Assembly: GCF_000019225.1 (NCBI RefSeq)
Contig: NC_010995.1
Coordinates: 124,001 to 188,000 of the forward strand
Length of the DNA stretch: 64,000 bases
Reading direction: 5' to 3'
DNA from: Cellvibrio japonicus Ueda107
GTDB lineage: Bacteria > Pseudomonadota > Gammaproteobacteria > Pseudomonadales > Cellvibrionaceae
Shown here: in pieces, positions 35,280 to 45,700 of the stretch
Numbering within the stretch: the first letter of the stretch is position 1
Layout of the letters: each line of letters opens with the position of its first letter
Translations under genes and position numbers: made by a program
Notes under the pieces: model-generated
What the model was told of the DNA's origin: nothing
The model's input: the letters and a program-made list of their open reading frames with translations, nothing else
The model's database searches: none

Positions 35280-35867
35280 ATGCGTATAGATCTGAATGAA
35301 ATCCAGCATTGGATTGCACAGGGCAGTCGTGTACTCGACCTGGGTTGCGGTGATGGCACCCTGTTAAAATTCCTGATCGATAACAAAGTTGTACAAGGTT
35401 ATGGTTTGGAAATCGATGCGGACCAGATAAACACCTGTATCGATAAAGGACTAAATGTGATTGAGCAAAACCTCGATCGCGGCCTGGGTAATTTTGCCGA
35501 TAAAAGTTTCGATACCGTGATCATGACCCAAGCACTGCAAACCCTGCACTTTCCGCACCTGGTGCTGGATGAAATGTTGCGTGTGGGCAAGGAATGCATT
35601 GTGACCTTCCCCAATTTTGGTCACTGGAAAGCGCGCCTGTACCTGGCGTTGCGCGGCCGTATGCCGGTATCTGACTTGTTGCCCTATGAGTGGTACAACA
35701 CACCCAATATTCACTTCTGCACCTTTAAGGATTTTGAAGTGCTGTGCCGTGAGCGACACATCAAAGTGATTCGCCGCCAGGTGGTCAATGAGCAGTCAGG
35801 ACAGGTATTAAAAGATCTTATGCCGAATTTATTTGGTGAAACGGCGATCTATCACCTCAGTAAATGA
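35280..35867 (+). CDS. metW: Methionine biosynthesis protein MetW
   Basis: 195-residue methyltransferase-like protein that acts with MetX. The SAM-type motif is SRVLDLGCGDGTLLKFL, followed by GYGLEIDADQINTCIDKG and NFGHWKARLYLALRGRMP, both typical of MetW. GGAGG lies in the end of metX nine bases before the ATG at 35280, so translation is coupled. Confidence 0.95.
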   Translation: MRIDLNEIQHWIAQGSRVLDLGCGDGTLLKFLIDNKVVQGYGLEIDADQINTCIDKGLNVIEQNLDRGLGNFADKSFDTVIMTQALQTLHFPHLVLDEMLRVGKECIVTFPNFGHWKARLYLALRGRMPVSDLLPYEWYNTPNIHFCTFKDFEVLCRERHIKVIRRQVVNEQSGQVLKDLMPNLFGETAIYHLSK

Positions 35868-35880
35868 TGGGGACTATGAC

Positions 35881-36336
35881 ATGAAATATTTGTGGGCAAG
35901 CCTGTTGTTATTGTTGTCGACCAGTGTGTTGGCGCAAATAGATCAACCCAAAGAAATCACCACCAGCAAACAGTTTGGGGCTTACACCCTGCATTACAAC
36001 GTCTTTAATAGCACGGATATTCCTGCCAAGGTGGCACAGGCTTATAAACTGGTTCGCGGTAAGGATCGCGCCCTGGTAAACATCAGCCTGACCAAAACCG
36101 ATCATGGCGCAACCAGTTTGGGATTGCCTGCCAAGGTAAGCGGAAAAACACGCAACCTGATGCAGCAATCGCAAACCCTGAAATTTATCGAGGTCAACGA
36201 GGGTACAGCGGTTTACTATCTGGCTCCTTTTGTCTTTAACAACGAAGAAGTGCTGCATTTTGACATCCAGGTGCAGTATGGCGATGAGCGCCCTTTTGCG
36301 GTCACGTTTAGTCGCACGCTTTATACCGATCGATAA
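35881..36336 (+). CDS. DUF4426 secreted protein
   Basis: 151-residue protein with a Sec signal peptide (MKYLWASLLLLLSTSVLA) and a small beta-rich domain with YTLHYNVFNSTDIPAKVAQA and VNISLTKTD. It matches the DUF4426 genes conserved between metW and rdgB in Pseudomonas. Its function is unknown; a cell-envelope role is likely from the export signal. Confidence 0.88.
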   Translation: MKYLWASLLLLLSTSVLAQIDQPKEITTSKQFGAYTLHYNVFNSTDIPAKVAQAYKLVRGKDRALVNISLTKTDHGATSLGLPAKVSGKTRNLMQQSQTLKFIEVNEGTAVYYLAPFVFNNEEVLHFDIQVQYGDERPFAVTFSRTLYTDR

Positions 36337-36338
36337 TC

Positions 36339-36941
36339 ATGAACAAAATTGTGCTCGCCAGCGGCAATGCCGGCAAATTGCGTGAATTCCGGCAACTTCT
36401 GGCGGGCTGCGGTTATGACGTTGTACCCCAGTCAGACTTTTTTAGCGAAAGTGCCGAAGAAACCGGGTTGACCTTTGTGGAAAACGCCATTCTCAAGGCG
36501 CGTTTTGCCTGCCTCAACACCGGCTTGCCTGCACTGGCTGACGACTCGGGTATCGAGGTGGATGCCCTTAACGGCCGCCCCGGTATCTATTCGGCCCGCT
36601 ACGCAGGTGAGCCGGGTTCCGATGCCGCTAATAATGCAAAACTGTTGCAGGAATTAGCCGGTGTACCCGAGCAAGAGCGCGGGGCGCGCTACCATGCGGT
36701 GTTGGCGTTTATGCGCCACGCGCAAGACCCAACACCCATTTTATGCCACGGCGTATGGGAGGGGCGCATTCTTACCGAACCGCGCGGGGAAGGTGGTTTT
36801 GGCTACGATCCTTTGTTTTTTGTGCCCAGCCATCATTGTGCCTCGGCCGAATTAAGCAAAGACGAAAAAAACCGCATTAGCCATCGCGGCAAAGCGATGC
36901 AGGAATTACTGCGCGCGCTCTCTGCCCTGGCGAGCCGTTAA
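36339..36941 (+). CDS. rdgB: XTP/dITP pyrophosphatase RdgB
   Basis: 200-residue house-cleaning pyrophosphatase that removes non-canonical purine nucleotides such as dITP and XTP. The signature IVLASGNAGKLREF, then LPALADDSGIEVDAL, IYSARYAG and GGFGYDPLFFVP are all present. It ends with an overlap of one base with hemW. Confidence 0.95.
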   Translation: MNKIVLASGNAGKLREFRQLLAGCGYDVVPQSDFFSESAEETGLTFVENAILKARFACLNTGLPALADDSGIEVDALNGRPGIYSARYAGEPGSDAANNAKLLQELAGVPEQERGARYHAVLAFMRHAQDPTPILCHGVWEGRILTEPRGEGGFGYDPLFFVPSHHCASAELSKDEKNRISHRGKAMQELLRALSALASR

Positions 36942-38122
36942 TGCCACTGCAACTGCCACCGCTGGCACTTTACATTCATGTACCCTGGTGCATTCGCAAA
37001 TGTCCCTACTGCGATTTCAATTCCCATCAGGCCAACAATGACATTCCTGAGGCAGATTATATTGCTGCGCTGCGCCAGGATTTGGCGTGTGACCAATCGC
37101 TCGCCCAGGGGCGTAAAATCACCAGCATTTTTTTTGGTGGAGGTACACCCAGCCTGTTATCGGCACAGGCCATTGGCCAGATCCTGGTCGATGCCGAACA
37201 GTTGATAGGTTTTGAGCCACACATTGAAATTACCCTTGAAGCCAATCCAGGTACTTTTGAACAGGAAAAATTTTCCGGTTTTCGCGCAGCCGGTGTGAAT
37301 CGCCTGTCGATAGGCATCCAAAGCTTTAATGATCAGCAATTACACTTGCTGGGTCGTGTCCATGGCCGGGATGAGGCCCTGCGTGCGGTCAATGTTGCGC
37401 GCAAGGCGGGGTTTGACAACATCAACCTCGACTTAATGCATGGCTTGCCCGGGCAATCCGTGGGAGATGCACAGGCAGACTTGCAGCAGGCGATTGAGCT
37501 GGAGCCTGAACACCTATCCTGGTACCAACTCACTATCGAGCAGAACACGGCATTTTATTCTGCTCCGCCGGTATTGCCGGAAGAGGAAATCCTGGCCGAT
37601 ATACAGGATGCCGGGCAATTACTCCTGGCAGCGGCAGGCTATGAACACTATGAAATTTCTGCCTATGCGCGCGCTAAACAATTTTCCCGTCACAACCTCA
37701 ACTACTGGGAGTTTGGTGACTACCTGGGTATAGGTGCCGGCGCCCATGGCAAGGTCACTTTACCGGAGCAGCAGAACATTTTGCGCCTGTGGAAAACCCG
37801 CCTGCCCAAACACTATTTGGATGCAGCGACCAGCGCAAGGATATCCACTAACCTGCAAGGCCACCAGAATCCGTTTGGCGGTGGTAGTGACCTGCTTGGT
37901 GAAGAGTCATTGCCCCTGGAATTTATGATGAATGCGTTGCGCTTGCACAGGGGTGTTCCCGAGCAATACTTTGCCCAACGTACAGGCCTGGATTTCTCTG
38001 CCATTGCATCTTGTTGGGATGAGCTTGCGCGAAAAAAATTGGTAGAGTTGGCTGATGGGGCTCTTCGCCCAACGCCATTAGGGCGACGCTTTTTGAACAG
38101 GGTATTACAAGCGTTTATGTAA
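36941..38122 (+). CDS. hemW: Radical SAM heme chaperone HemW
   Basis: 393-residue radical SAM protein. The CxxxCxxC motif is in PWCIRKCPYCDFNSH, followed by FFGGGTPSLLSA and SIGIQSFNDQQLHLLGR, with NLDLMHGLPGQS, as in HemW rather than the coproporphyrinogen oxidase HemN. HemW binds and delivers heme to membrane proteins. It closes the metX-metW-DUF4426-rdgB-hemW run. Confidence 0.94.
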   Translation: MPLQLPPLALYIHVPWCIRKCPYCDFNSHQANNDIPEADYIAALRQDLACDQSLAQGRKITSIFFGGGTPSLLSAQAIGQILVDAEQLIGFEPHIEITLEANPGTFEQEKFSGFRAAGVNRLSIGIQSFNDQQLHLLGRVHGRDEALRAVNVARKAGFDNINLDLMHGLPGQSVGDAQADLQQAIELEPEHLSWYQLTIEQNTAFYSAPPVLPEEEILADIQDAGQLLLAAAGYEHYEISAYARAKQFSRHNLNYWEFGDYLGIGAGAHGKVTLPEQQNILRLWKTRLPKHYLDAATSARISTNLQGHQNPFGGGSDLLGEESLPLEFMMNALRLHRGVPEQYFAQRTGLDFSAIASCWDELARKKLVELADGALRPTPLGRRFLNRVLQAFM

Positions 38123-38193
38123 CCGATATGGTTTTCCTGGCATTGCCCTCAAGCTGGTTTTTATAAGTCACTATCCCTTATGGGTCTTCAGTT

Positions 38194-40035
38194 ATGCTTA
38201 TCAATGTTGTCGCTTCCTATCTGGTTGCAATGGTCTTTATCCTTTATTGCCTTGTTCTGGGCACTGGCTTATTAAATAGGATAGGAATCAGGATTAATAG
38301 TTTCACGGATTCCTATAATGCGTATCTGTTTGCATTTTTTGCAATTGCCGGAGGAATGGTTGCTGTCATATTAGCCCTGATGCTATTAGGCCTCACCGGT
38401 TTGCTAAAACCAACCATTATTTTGATTGCAGCGCTATTGTTGATGTTGCCTGCTATTTTCAAATTGGGTTATTTAAGAAAATATTTACTTCTCTCCAATA
38501 GCCAATATTTATTGTGGCCAGCCATATTAATGCTATTGGCCGTTGCCTTTGCCTGGAAGGCTCCCGGTCACTGGGATGACACATCCTTCCATTTGCCCCT
38601 GGTGCGCTTCTATGTAGAGCAACAAGGAATTGAACTGCAGGAATATCTGCGTTTTCCCCTGTTTCCACAACATATGAATATGCTAATGGTGTTGGGCTAT
38701 TTATCAACGGATGCAATAGGGGCAGGTGGTGCAGTGGGAGCCCAGGTTTTTGCGACCTTGCCCTGGTTTGTGATTGCGCTTGGTTTTATGGGAATTAGCA
38801 AATGGCATATGGGAAGTGCTATCCCCGGAGTTGTTGTTGCAATCCTGCTGGCAAAAAATATAGAGGCATTCAGGGTTGGCTTTGGTTTCGCGTATGTAGA
38901 CACAGGCTTGGCCATGTTTTGTTGGGCTGCACTCTTAGCCATGGTGATAGGTATAGCAAATGACAGTGGACAAAAGACGCAATCATTAACCTGGATAATT
39001 CTTGCGGGATTGCTGGCGGGTGGTGCCGCAGGTACCAAGTTATTCGGTGGTGTATTTGCATTGATCCTGTGCATAACGGTTCTGCTTGCAACACGCAAGT
39101 TGTTATACAGTGTGGTGTTTGGTATCTGTGTCCTCGCGACAGGCGCCTGGTGGTATGTGAGGAGTTATCTTATATCCGGTGATCCATTCCACCCGATTGC
39201 TGCCAATTTTTTCGGTTATTTCTTATGGAATGAGCAGGATCTATTGGCGCAGGTCGCAGAGCAAAAAACACATGGGGTTGCGCCATCGCTATTAAACCTT
39301 TGGGCCGCCCTGAAGGATGCGGGAATAGAGCTTTGGGCCATTGCCCTGGCCGGTTTGGTGTTCTTTAAAAAGTTGCCCTCTTCAATACGCTTAATGCAGT
39401 TGGTTTTTGTGGTTTATTTTGGCTTTTGGTTTTTTGTCACCCAGGTAGAGCGCTACCTGGCACCGATCATGGCAGTAGGTACTTATCTGGCGTTTTATAT
39501 GTTATATCGCCTGGTGAATATCAATATAGGATCTTTCAACCCTGGGACATATATTGCCCGTTATTCCAGGGCATTGACGGTAATTACAGTACTACTGTGT
39601 TGCTCGCTGATTTTTGGTGAATTCCGTCGCAATATTGCTAACTGGGATCATCGATTGTCACGTGTCAGTGGCTATGAATTATTTACCCAGGCAAACGGAT
39701 GGCGCGCAAGCCATGGTGATAGGCTGGTACAGTTGGGTTTTGAAAATGCCGCCTACTTCTTTTCAGGTATTGCAATAGGTGATGTGTTCGGTGTGGCACG
39801 TTATTCACAAATGCTGGATTGTCGGGCAGAGGGATGTAAACCCGTGGGTACTGATGCACTGGTAGAGTTATTGAATAAATTTAATAGTAAAATGGTGATT
39901 GTTTCCACACAGCAATATCCATTATTGAATGAACAGCAATATATTAATCACTTTGATATTGCCTTTAAAAATGAACAGGGTGTTCTTATGTTGTTAAAGC
40001 AAGAAGAGGCTAAAAAACAGGATGTCAACGATTAA
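38194..40035 (+). CDS. GT-C-like multi-spanning membrane protein
   Basis: 613-residue integral membrane protein with about ten or more hydrophobic segments. After the first segments there is a loop with GHWDDTSFHLPLVRFYVEQQ, where the acidic pair resembles the catalytic DD of lipid-linked glycosyltransferases (GT-C fold). The C-terminal 150 residues are soluble and end in GVLMLLKQEEAKK. The likely role is transfer of a sugar from a polyprenyl donor in the periplasm, but no family name is certain. Its stop overlaps the recQ start. Confidence 0.7.
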   Translation: MLINVVASYLVAMVFILYCLVLGTGLLNRIGIRINSFTDSYNAYLFAFFAIAGGMVAVILALMLLGLTGLLKPTIILIAALLLMLPAIFKLGYLRKYLLLSNSQYLLWPAILMLLAVAFAWKAPGHWDDTSFHLPLVRFYVEQQGIELQEYLRFPLFPQHMNMLMVLGYLSTDAIGAGGAVGAQVFATLPWFVIALGFMGISKWHMGSAIPGVVVAILLAKNIEAFRVGFGFAYVDTGLAMFCWAALLAMVIGIANDSGQKTQSLTWIILAGLLAGGAAGTKLFGGVFALILCITVLLATRKLLYSVVFGICVLATGAWWYVRSYLISGDPFHPIAANFFGYFLWNEQDLLAQVAEQKTHGVAPSLLNLWAALKDAGIELWAIALAGLVFFKKLPSSIRLMQLVFVVYFGFWFFVTQVERYLAPIMAVGTYLAFYMLYRLVNINIGSFNPGTYIARYSRALTVITVLLCCSLIFGEFRRNIANWDHRLSRVSGYELFTQANGWRASHGDRLVQLGFENAAYFFSGIAIGDVFGVARYSQMLDCRAEGCKPVGTDALVELLNKFNSKMVIVSTQQYPLLNEQQYINHFDIAFKNEQGVLMLLKQEEAKKQDVND

Positions 40036-41848
40036 TACCGTGCAAACCTCACCACAGGCAGTTTTGCACCAGGTCTTCGGCTACCACGAATTCCGCGGCC
40101 CGCAAGAGGCGGTTATTCATGCCCTGGTTGCGGGGGAGGATGCACTGGTATTAATGCCAACCGGTGGTGGTAAATCCTTGTGTTACCAGATACCCGCCCT
40201 GGTACGAGAGGGCGTTGCGGTTGTGGTATCACCGTTGATTGCATTGATGCAGGATCAGGTCAATGCCCTGCGAGAGGTGGGTGTGCGCGCCGGTTTTTTA
40301 AATTCTACCCTGTCCTCGCAGGAGTGGTGGCAGACAGAATCTGCCTTGCAGCGCGGGGAACTGGATTTGCTGTACATTGCCCCCGAGCGCTTGATCCAGC
40401 CGCGTACACTGGAATTGCTCCATGGATTAACCATTGCCCTGTTTGCCATCGATGAGGCCCATTGTGTATCGCAATGGGGACATGATTTCCGGGCAGATTA
40501 CCTCAAGCTGGATTTGTTACCGCGCGAGTTTCCCCGTGTTCCGCGCATAGCCCTGACAGCGACCGCCGACTTGCGTACCCGCGATGAAATTGTCGAGCGT
40601 TTGCAGTTGCACAATGCCCGGCAGTTTATCAGTGGTTTTGATCGCCCCAATATCCAATACCGCATTGCGCAGAAAAACAATCCCAAAATCCAATTGATGC
40701 GCTTCTTGCGCGAGGAGCAGGCCGGCAATTCCGGCATTGTTTATTGTTTGTCGCGTAATAAGGTAGAGCAGATTGCCGAGTGGTTGTGTAGCGAAGGTTT
40801 TAATGCCTTGCCCTACCATGCGGGGTTATCAGCGAGCATACGCCAACAACACCAGGAGAAATTCCTGCGCGAAGATAACATTATCATGGTGGCCACTATC
40901 GCTTTCGGAATGGGTATTGATAAGCCGGATGTGCGTTTTGTAGCACACCTGGATTTACCGAAAAGCATTGAGGCCTACTACCAGGAAACCGGTCGCGCCG
41001 GTCGCGATGGGGAAACGGCGACAACCTTATTATTGTATGGTTTGGAAGATGTCATCAAGCTGCGCCAGATGATGTCGCAATCAGAGGGCAGCGAGGAATT
41101 CAAACGCAATGAACAGCAACGGTTGAACGCCATGTTAGGGCTGTGCGAAATTACCAGTTGCCGCCGCCAGAGTTTGTTGCGTTATTTCGGCGATCACCTG
41201 GTACAGCCTTGTGGTAATTGTGATAACTGCCTGATACCACCCCAAACCTGGGATGGCAGTGAGGCGGTACAAATGGCCCTGTCCTGTGTTTATCGCACAG
41301 GGCAGCGTTTTGGTGCCGGGCATGTCATCGATGTGCTGCGCGGTAGTAACAACGAGAAGGTGCTGCAATTCGATCATCATAGACTTTCCACCTATGGCAT
41401 AGGCAAGCATCTCAGTGTGGATGAATGGAAATCTATTTTTCGCCAGTTGGTGGCGCGTGGATTGCTGGATGTGAATAGCGATGGTTTTGGCGGTTTGTTA
41501 TTGAATGAAGGTTGCCGTCCCTATTTGCGCGGAGAGGAGCGGCTGTTGCTGCGTCGCGAAGCCAAAAGCATTGCCAATTCGCCGCGTCGCGCCAACTTGT
41601 CACAAGATATCGCCAATGAAGACCAGTCGCTATGGCAGGCATTGCGCGCATGCCGCAAACGTTTGGCAGAAGAGCAGGGGGTTCCCCCCTATGTTATTTT
41701 TCACGATAGCACCCTGCGTGAAATGTTGGAGTTTCGTCCACTAACACTGGATCAATTGCGTGGCATTACCGGGGTGGGTGAAAGTAAATTAAAACGTTTT
41801 GGTGAAGAGTTCCTCACGGTATTGCGCGAGGCTGAATATCAGGGGTGA
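40022..41848 (+). CDS. recQ: ATP-dependent DNA helicase RecQ
   Basis: 608-residue superfamily 2 helicase involved in recombination repair. Walker A is MPTGGGKSLCYQ, motif II is AIDEAHCVSQWGHDFR, motif VI is YYQETGRAGRDGE, the zinc-binding cysteines follow (CGNCDNC), then the winged helix, and an HRDC domain at the C-terminus (LRGITGVGESKLKRFGEEFL). All expected domains are intact. It begins 14 bases before the end of the membrane-protein gene. Confidence 0.96.
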   Translation: MSTINTVQTSPQAVLHQVFGYHEFRGPQEAVIHALVAGEDALVLMPTGGGKSLCYQIPALVREGVAVVVSPLIALMQDQVNALREVGVRAGFLNSTLSSQEWWQTESALQRGELDLLYIAPERLIQPRTLELLHGLTIALFAIDEAHCVSQWGHDFRADYLKLDLLPREFPRVPRIALTATADLRTRDEIVERLQLHNARQFISGFDRPNIQYRIAQKNNPKIQLMRFLREEQAGNSGIVYCLSRNKVEQIAEWLCSEGFNALPYHAGLSASIRQQHQEKFLREDNIIMVATIAFGMGIDKPDVRFVAHLDLPKSIEAYYQETGRAGRDGETATTLLLYGLEDVIKLRQMMSQSEGSEEFKRNEQQRLNAMLGLCEITSCRRQSLLRYFGDHLVQPCGNCDNCLIPPQTWDGSEAVQMALSCVYRTGQRFGAGHVIDVLRGSNNEKVLQFDHHRLSTYGIGKHLSVDEWKSIFRQLVARGLLDVNSDGFGGLLLNEGCRPYLRGEERLLLRREAKSIANSPRRANLSQDIANEDQSLWQALRACRKRLAEEQGVPPYVIFHDSTLREMLEFRPLTLDQLRGITGVGESKLKRFGEEFLTVLREAEYQG

Positions 41849-42128
41849 GGTTAGGCATTCTTGCGATACAACCTGTGTACAGGGATGTGAAATGCTATAA
41901 ATATGACAAGAGCTATAAATCCGATGTAATAATTTTTCTGGTAAATACTTACCTCTGCTCTTGACAAGGTTTTTGTTGCCACTAACAATGGCGCCATTTT
42001 AAACAAACAGCATGCGTATTAATCGCTTTACAATTCCTCTTCCTCTTAAGTGATATAGCTAGCACTGGCAACCACTAAAGTACGCCTCAGGGACTGGGAG
42101 AATTGTTGTTATTGTTAAAGGAATCCTT

Positions 42129-42605
42129 ATGTGTTTTTTGCCCGTCTCTGGCATTCCTGAATTATCTCTCCGCACATTATTAGTGCTAGGTGCGCTCCTG
42201 GCCTTCAGCCACATTGGCTATGCCGATGAAAACCAGCTCGATAGTCCGGGCCAATCCATTACGCTGGAATCGCAGCAAAGCTATGAAGGTACTTGCAGCA
42301 AGCTGGTGATTGCCGGCGACGACTATACTTCTGCTTGTGGTACCAGTTTGGTGGTACTGACCATGAGTAATGGCAGTGTCTCCATAACACTGCAGCGAGG
42401 TGATCAATTCCTCGGCCTTTATGGTGCGCAGGCTCACCGACACTATTACAACATTCACGGCGCCATGGTTAGCGAAACCGATGCGCTGCCGTTGCAAGGA
42501 TATTGCGAAATGATCATCGCCATGAATGGTTCCAGTGCACTGATTTGTCAGATGACAGATGAAACCGCCGCGCCTTGGGAAATCCGCTTTGCGGAACGCC
42601 GCTAA
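42129..42605 (+). CDS. Small secreted hypothetical protein
   Basis: 158-residue protein with an N-terminal hydrophobic export signal (TLLVLGALLAFSHIGYA) and a beta-rich mature part with four cysteines (GTCSKLVIAGDDYTSACG and YCEMIIAMNGSSALICQ), probably forming disulfides. I do not recognise the family. It is the first gene after recQ and lies 114 bases upstream of the giant rhs gene, but nothing shows that they work together. The 280 bases before it are AT-rich and hold no other gene I can support. Confidence 0.68.
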   Translation: MCFLPVSGIPELSLRTLLVLGALLAFSHIGYADENQLDSPGQSITLESQQSYEGTCSKLVIAGDDYTSACGTSLVVLTMSNGSVSITLQRGDQFLGLYGAQAHRHYYNIHGAMVSETDALPLQGYCEMIIAMNGSSALICQMTDETAAPWEIRFAERR

Positions 42606-42719
42606 TTTATAGTTCTATTGTGTGATTTTTATTTTTCCAGACACCTCTGGTATTTGATTAATCCCTGTTAAGCGGAGCAATTCCAATTATCGCCAGCACT
42701 GGACAGTTATAGGAAAACA

Positions 42720-45700
42720 GTGATCGTTATGCCAGTTTCAATTTTCTCTATCAGGAACAACGTAGCATTTATGTTGGGTTATTTTTTCAGGAAATATCTT
42801 TTTCTATTGCCTTTCCTCATCGCCATCCAGTCAGCAAACGCAGCGACTTTTGACATTTCCACACCGACACAGGAAGGTACATTTACCTTGACCTGGAGCG
42901 GGGCGCGCACTTATGTGGAGATTTACGAACTGGTTGGTACCACACGGATGCGTGTCGGCCATAATTACGGCATCAATGGTTCATTGAGTATCGCAAAGTC
43001 TCCAGGCACCTACACTTATATTCTGGTTGACGTTTATATGATGGGCGCCTACGGGATGAACCAGCCGATACCGCTGCGCACTGAATACCAGAAAACGGTC
43101 GTGGTAACGCCACCTACGGTACCTCCTGCTGTACTTTCGAGCCTGATGGTGACGCCCAATCCGTTTAGTGAAACTATTTCGGTATCCTGGGACGGCCTGG
43201 CCAACGCGATTCACTATGAGTTGCAGCGCAACGGTAGCCTGGTGTACTCCGGCGCTGCCACCAGTACTACACCTTCAGGTTCGCAGGCAAATACCAGTTA
43301 TACCTTCCGCGTGCGCGCCTGTAATACCTATGGCTGTTCCGATTGGAAAACGGCCAATGCGGTAACGCTACCAGAAACCTTTGGTGTTCCAGCTACCAGT
43401 ACAACGGGTCAATACAGTATTTATGCGCAAACGCCACCTACAGCAACCTATACCCGAATTGAAGAGCGAGTCGGGACAAGCGGCTCCTGGATAACATTGA
43501 CCACCCTGGCGGGGAGTCAATCCTATTCGGTTACGCGTGCCAACGGAACTTATTACTACCGTCTGTTTTATTGTGTGGCCAATGGACAGTCATTGGATTG
43601 CACACCGCGTCATCAGGAAAAATCCACGATTGTTTCCCAGCCTGTTCCGGTAGTTTCTGCCAGTTTTAATGCGGCTACGATTAACGAAGGAGGAACAGCC
43701 ACGCTGAACTGGAGTTCGACTCATGCCACTGCGTGCAGCGCTACCGGTATCAGTGGCGTCAGCGGCACGTCTGGCAGCGTGACCTTCCAGGCGCCGACAG
43801 TGATGAGCGGCAACCAGACGGTGAGCATTCCGGTTACCTGTACCGGGGGTGGTGGCAGCAAAACAGCTACGGCATCACTCACGATCAATTGGATTAATGA
43901 TCTGCCGACTCTGTCCGCCATTGGCAATCGCACTATTAATGAAGATGCCAGTACCGGTGCCATTGCCTTTACCCTGGGCGATGAAGAAACCCCGGCAGCC
44001 AATCTGACCGTTACCGCTACTTCCAGTAATGCAACCCTGATTCCCAATGCCAATATCCAACTCGGTGGCAGTGGTACCAATCGCACCATCAATGTGACAC
44101 CGGCGGCCAATGCCTTTGGCAGTGCCACCATCACTGTGCGGGTGACGGATGCACACGGCGGTCAGGCCCAGCAGTCGTTCACGGTTACCGTGAATGCGGT
44201 GGACGATGTACCGGTGATTTCCGCCATCAATAATGTATCGGTGAATGAACTGGCTGAGACCACCGTGAATTTCACGGTGACGGATATTGATTCGCCAGTC
44301 AGCGGTATCACGGTCACTTCCAGTGCCAATGGCACAGTGACGCCGGTCTTGAGTGGGAGCGGTAATAACTATTCGGTCAAGTTGACAGCAGGCCGTATCA
44401 CTTCCACGAACTCATCTGCCCAGGCCACCATGACCGTTCGGGCTCCCTTTGGTAGTAGTGCAGTTACCCGTACCTTCACGGTGACGGTTAATAACCTGAC
44501 ACCACAACTCTGGATTGAGGAAACCGGTACCACAGGTATCTATGACCTGAAATGGGAGTACGGAACACAGGGAGTACGCCTGTTTGAAAACGGTGTTGAT
44601 ATCACGGCCAGTTCATCGGGCAGTGCCTCTGCCGTGGGCAGCAGACGCATTACCAAGACGGCCAATGGTACCTTTACGTACTATCTTCAGGATTGTGTTG
44701 GCGTGACCCAGGCAGGCTTGGTGTGTCAGGGCACCCACAGCCAGAAAAGTATTACTGTCGCCTTTCCGAAACCGGTGGTTAATGCCAGTTTTAACCGAAC
44801 CGCAGTCAATGAGGCCAATGCGGGCGCTGCTAATACCACGGCCAACCTGAGTTGGAGTTCGACCCATGCCAATAGCTGTACGGCCACCGGTATCAGCGGT
44901 GTCAGCAGCACCTCCGGCACGGTGACCTATACAGCACCGGCCACACTGGTCAGCAGCCAGACTCATACGGTTACAGTGATCTGTACGGGTAATGGTGGCA
45001 GTATCTCGGCTAATGCCTCGATCACATTGACCGCCTTGAATGATGTTCCGACGTTTTCCACCATCGGCAACCGCATCATCAATGAAGACACCAATACCGG
45101 TGCCATCGCCTTTACGGTAGGGGATGAGGAAACTCCGGTAGCAAATCTGACCGTTAGCGCCACCTCCAGCAATACTGCATTGATTCCCAATGGCAACCTG
45201 GTGTTCGGCGGCAGCGGTGCCAATCGCACCCTGACAGTGACGCCAACGGCCAATGCCTTTGGCAGTGCCACTATCACCGTGCGGGTAATCGATGCTCAGG
45301 GTGGCCAAGCCCAACAATTGTTCGCGGTTACCATCAACCCGGTTAACGATGCCCCAACGCTCTCGGCCATTGCCAATATCACCATCAATGAAGACACCAG
45401 TACTGGTGCGCGGGCGTTTACCGTCGGCGATGTTGACACCCCAGTAGCCAATTTGGTGGTCACAGCCATCTCCAGCAATACCGCCTTGGTGCCTAACGGC
45501 AATATTGCCCTGGGTGGCAGCGGAGCCAACCGCACAGTCAATGTTACGCCGATTGCCAATGTCCATGGCACAGCCACGATTACCGTGACTGTATCGGATG
45601 GCCAACTGACCGCCAGCCGCAGTTTTGTTGTGACGGTGAATCCGGTGAATGACGCACCGACAATCTCGGCCATTGCCAATATCACTATTGACGAAGACGC

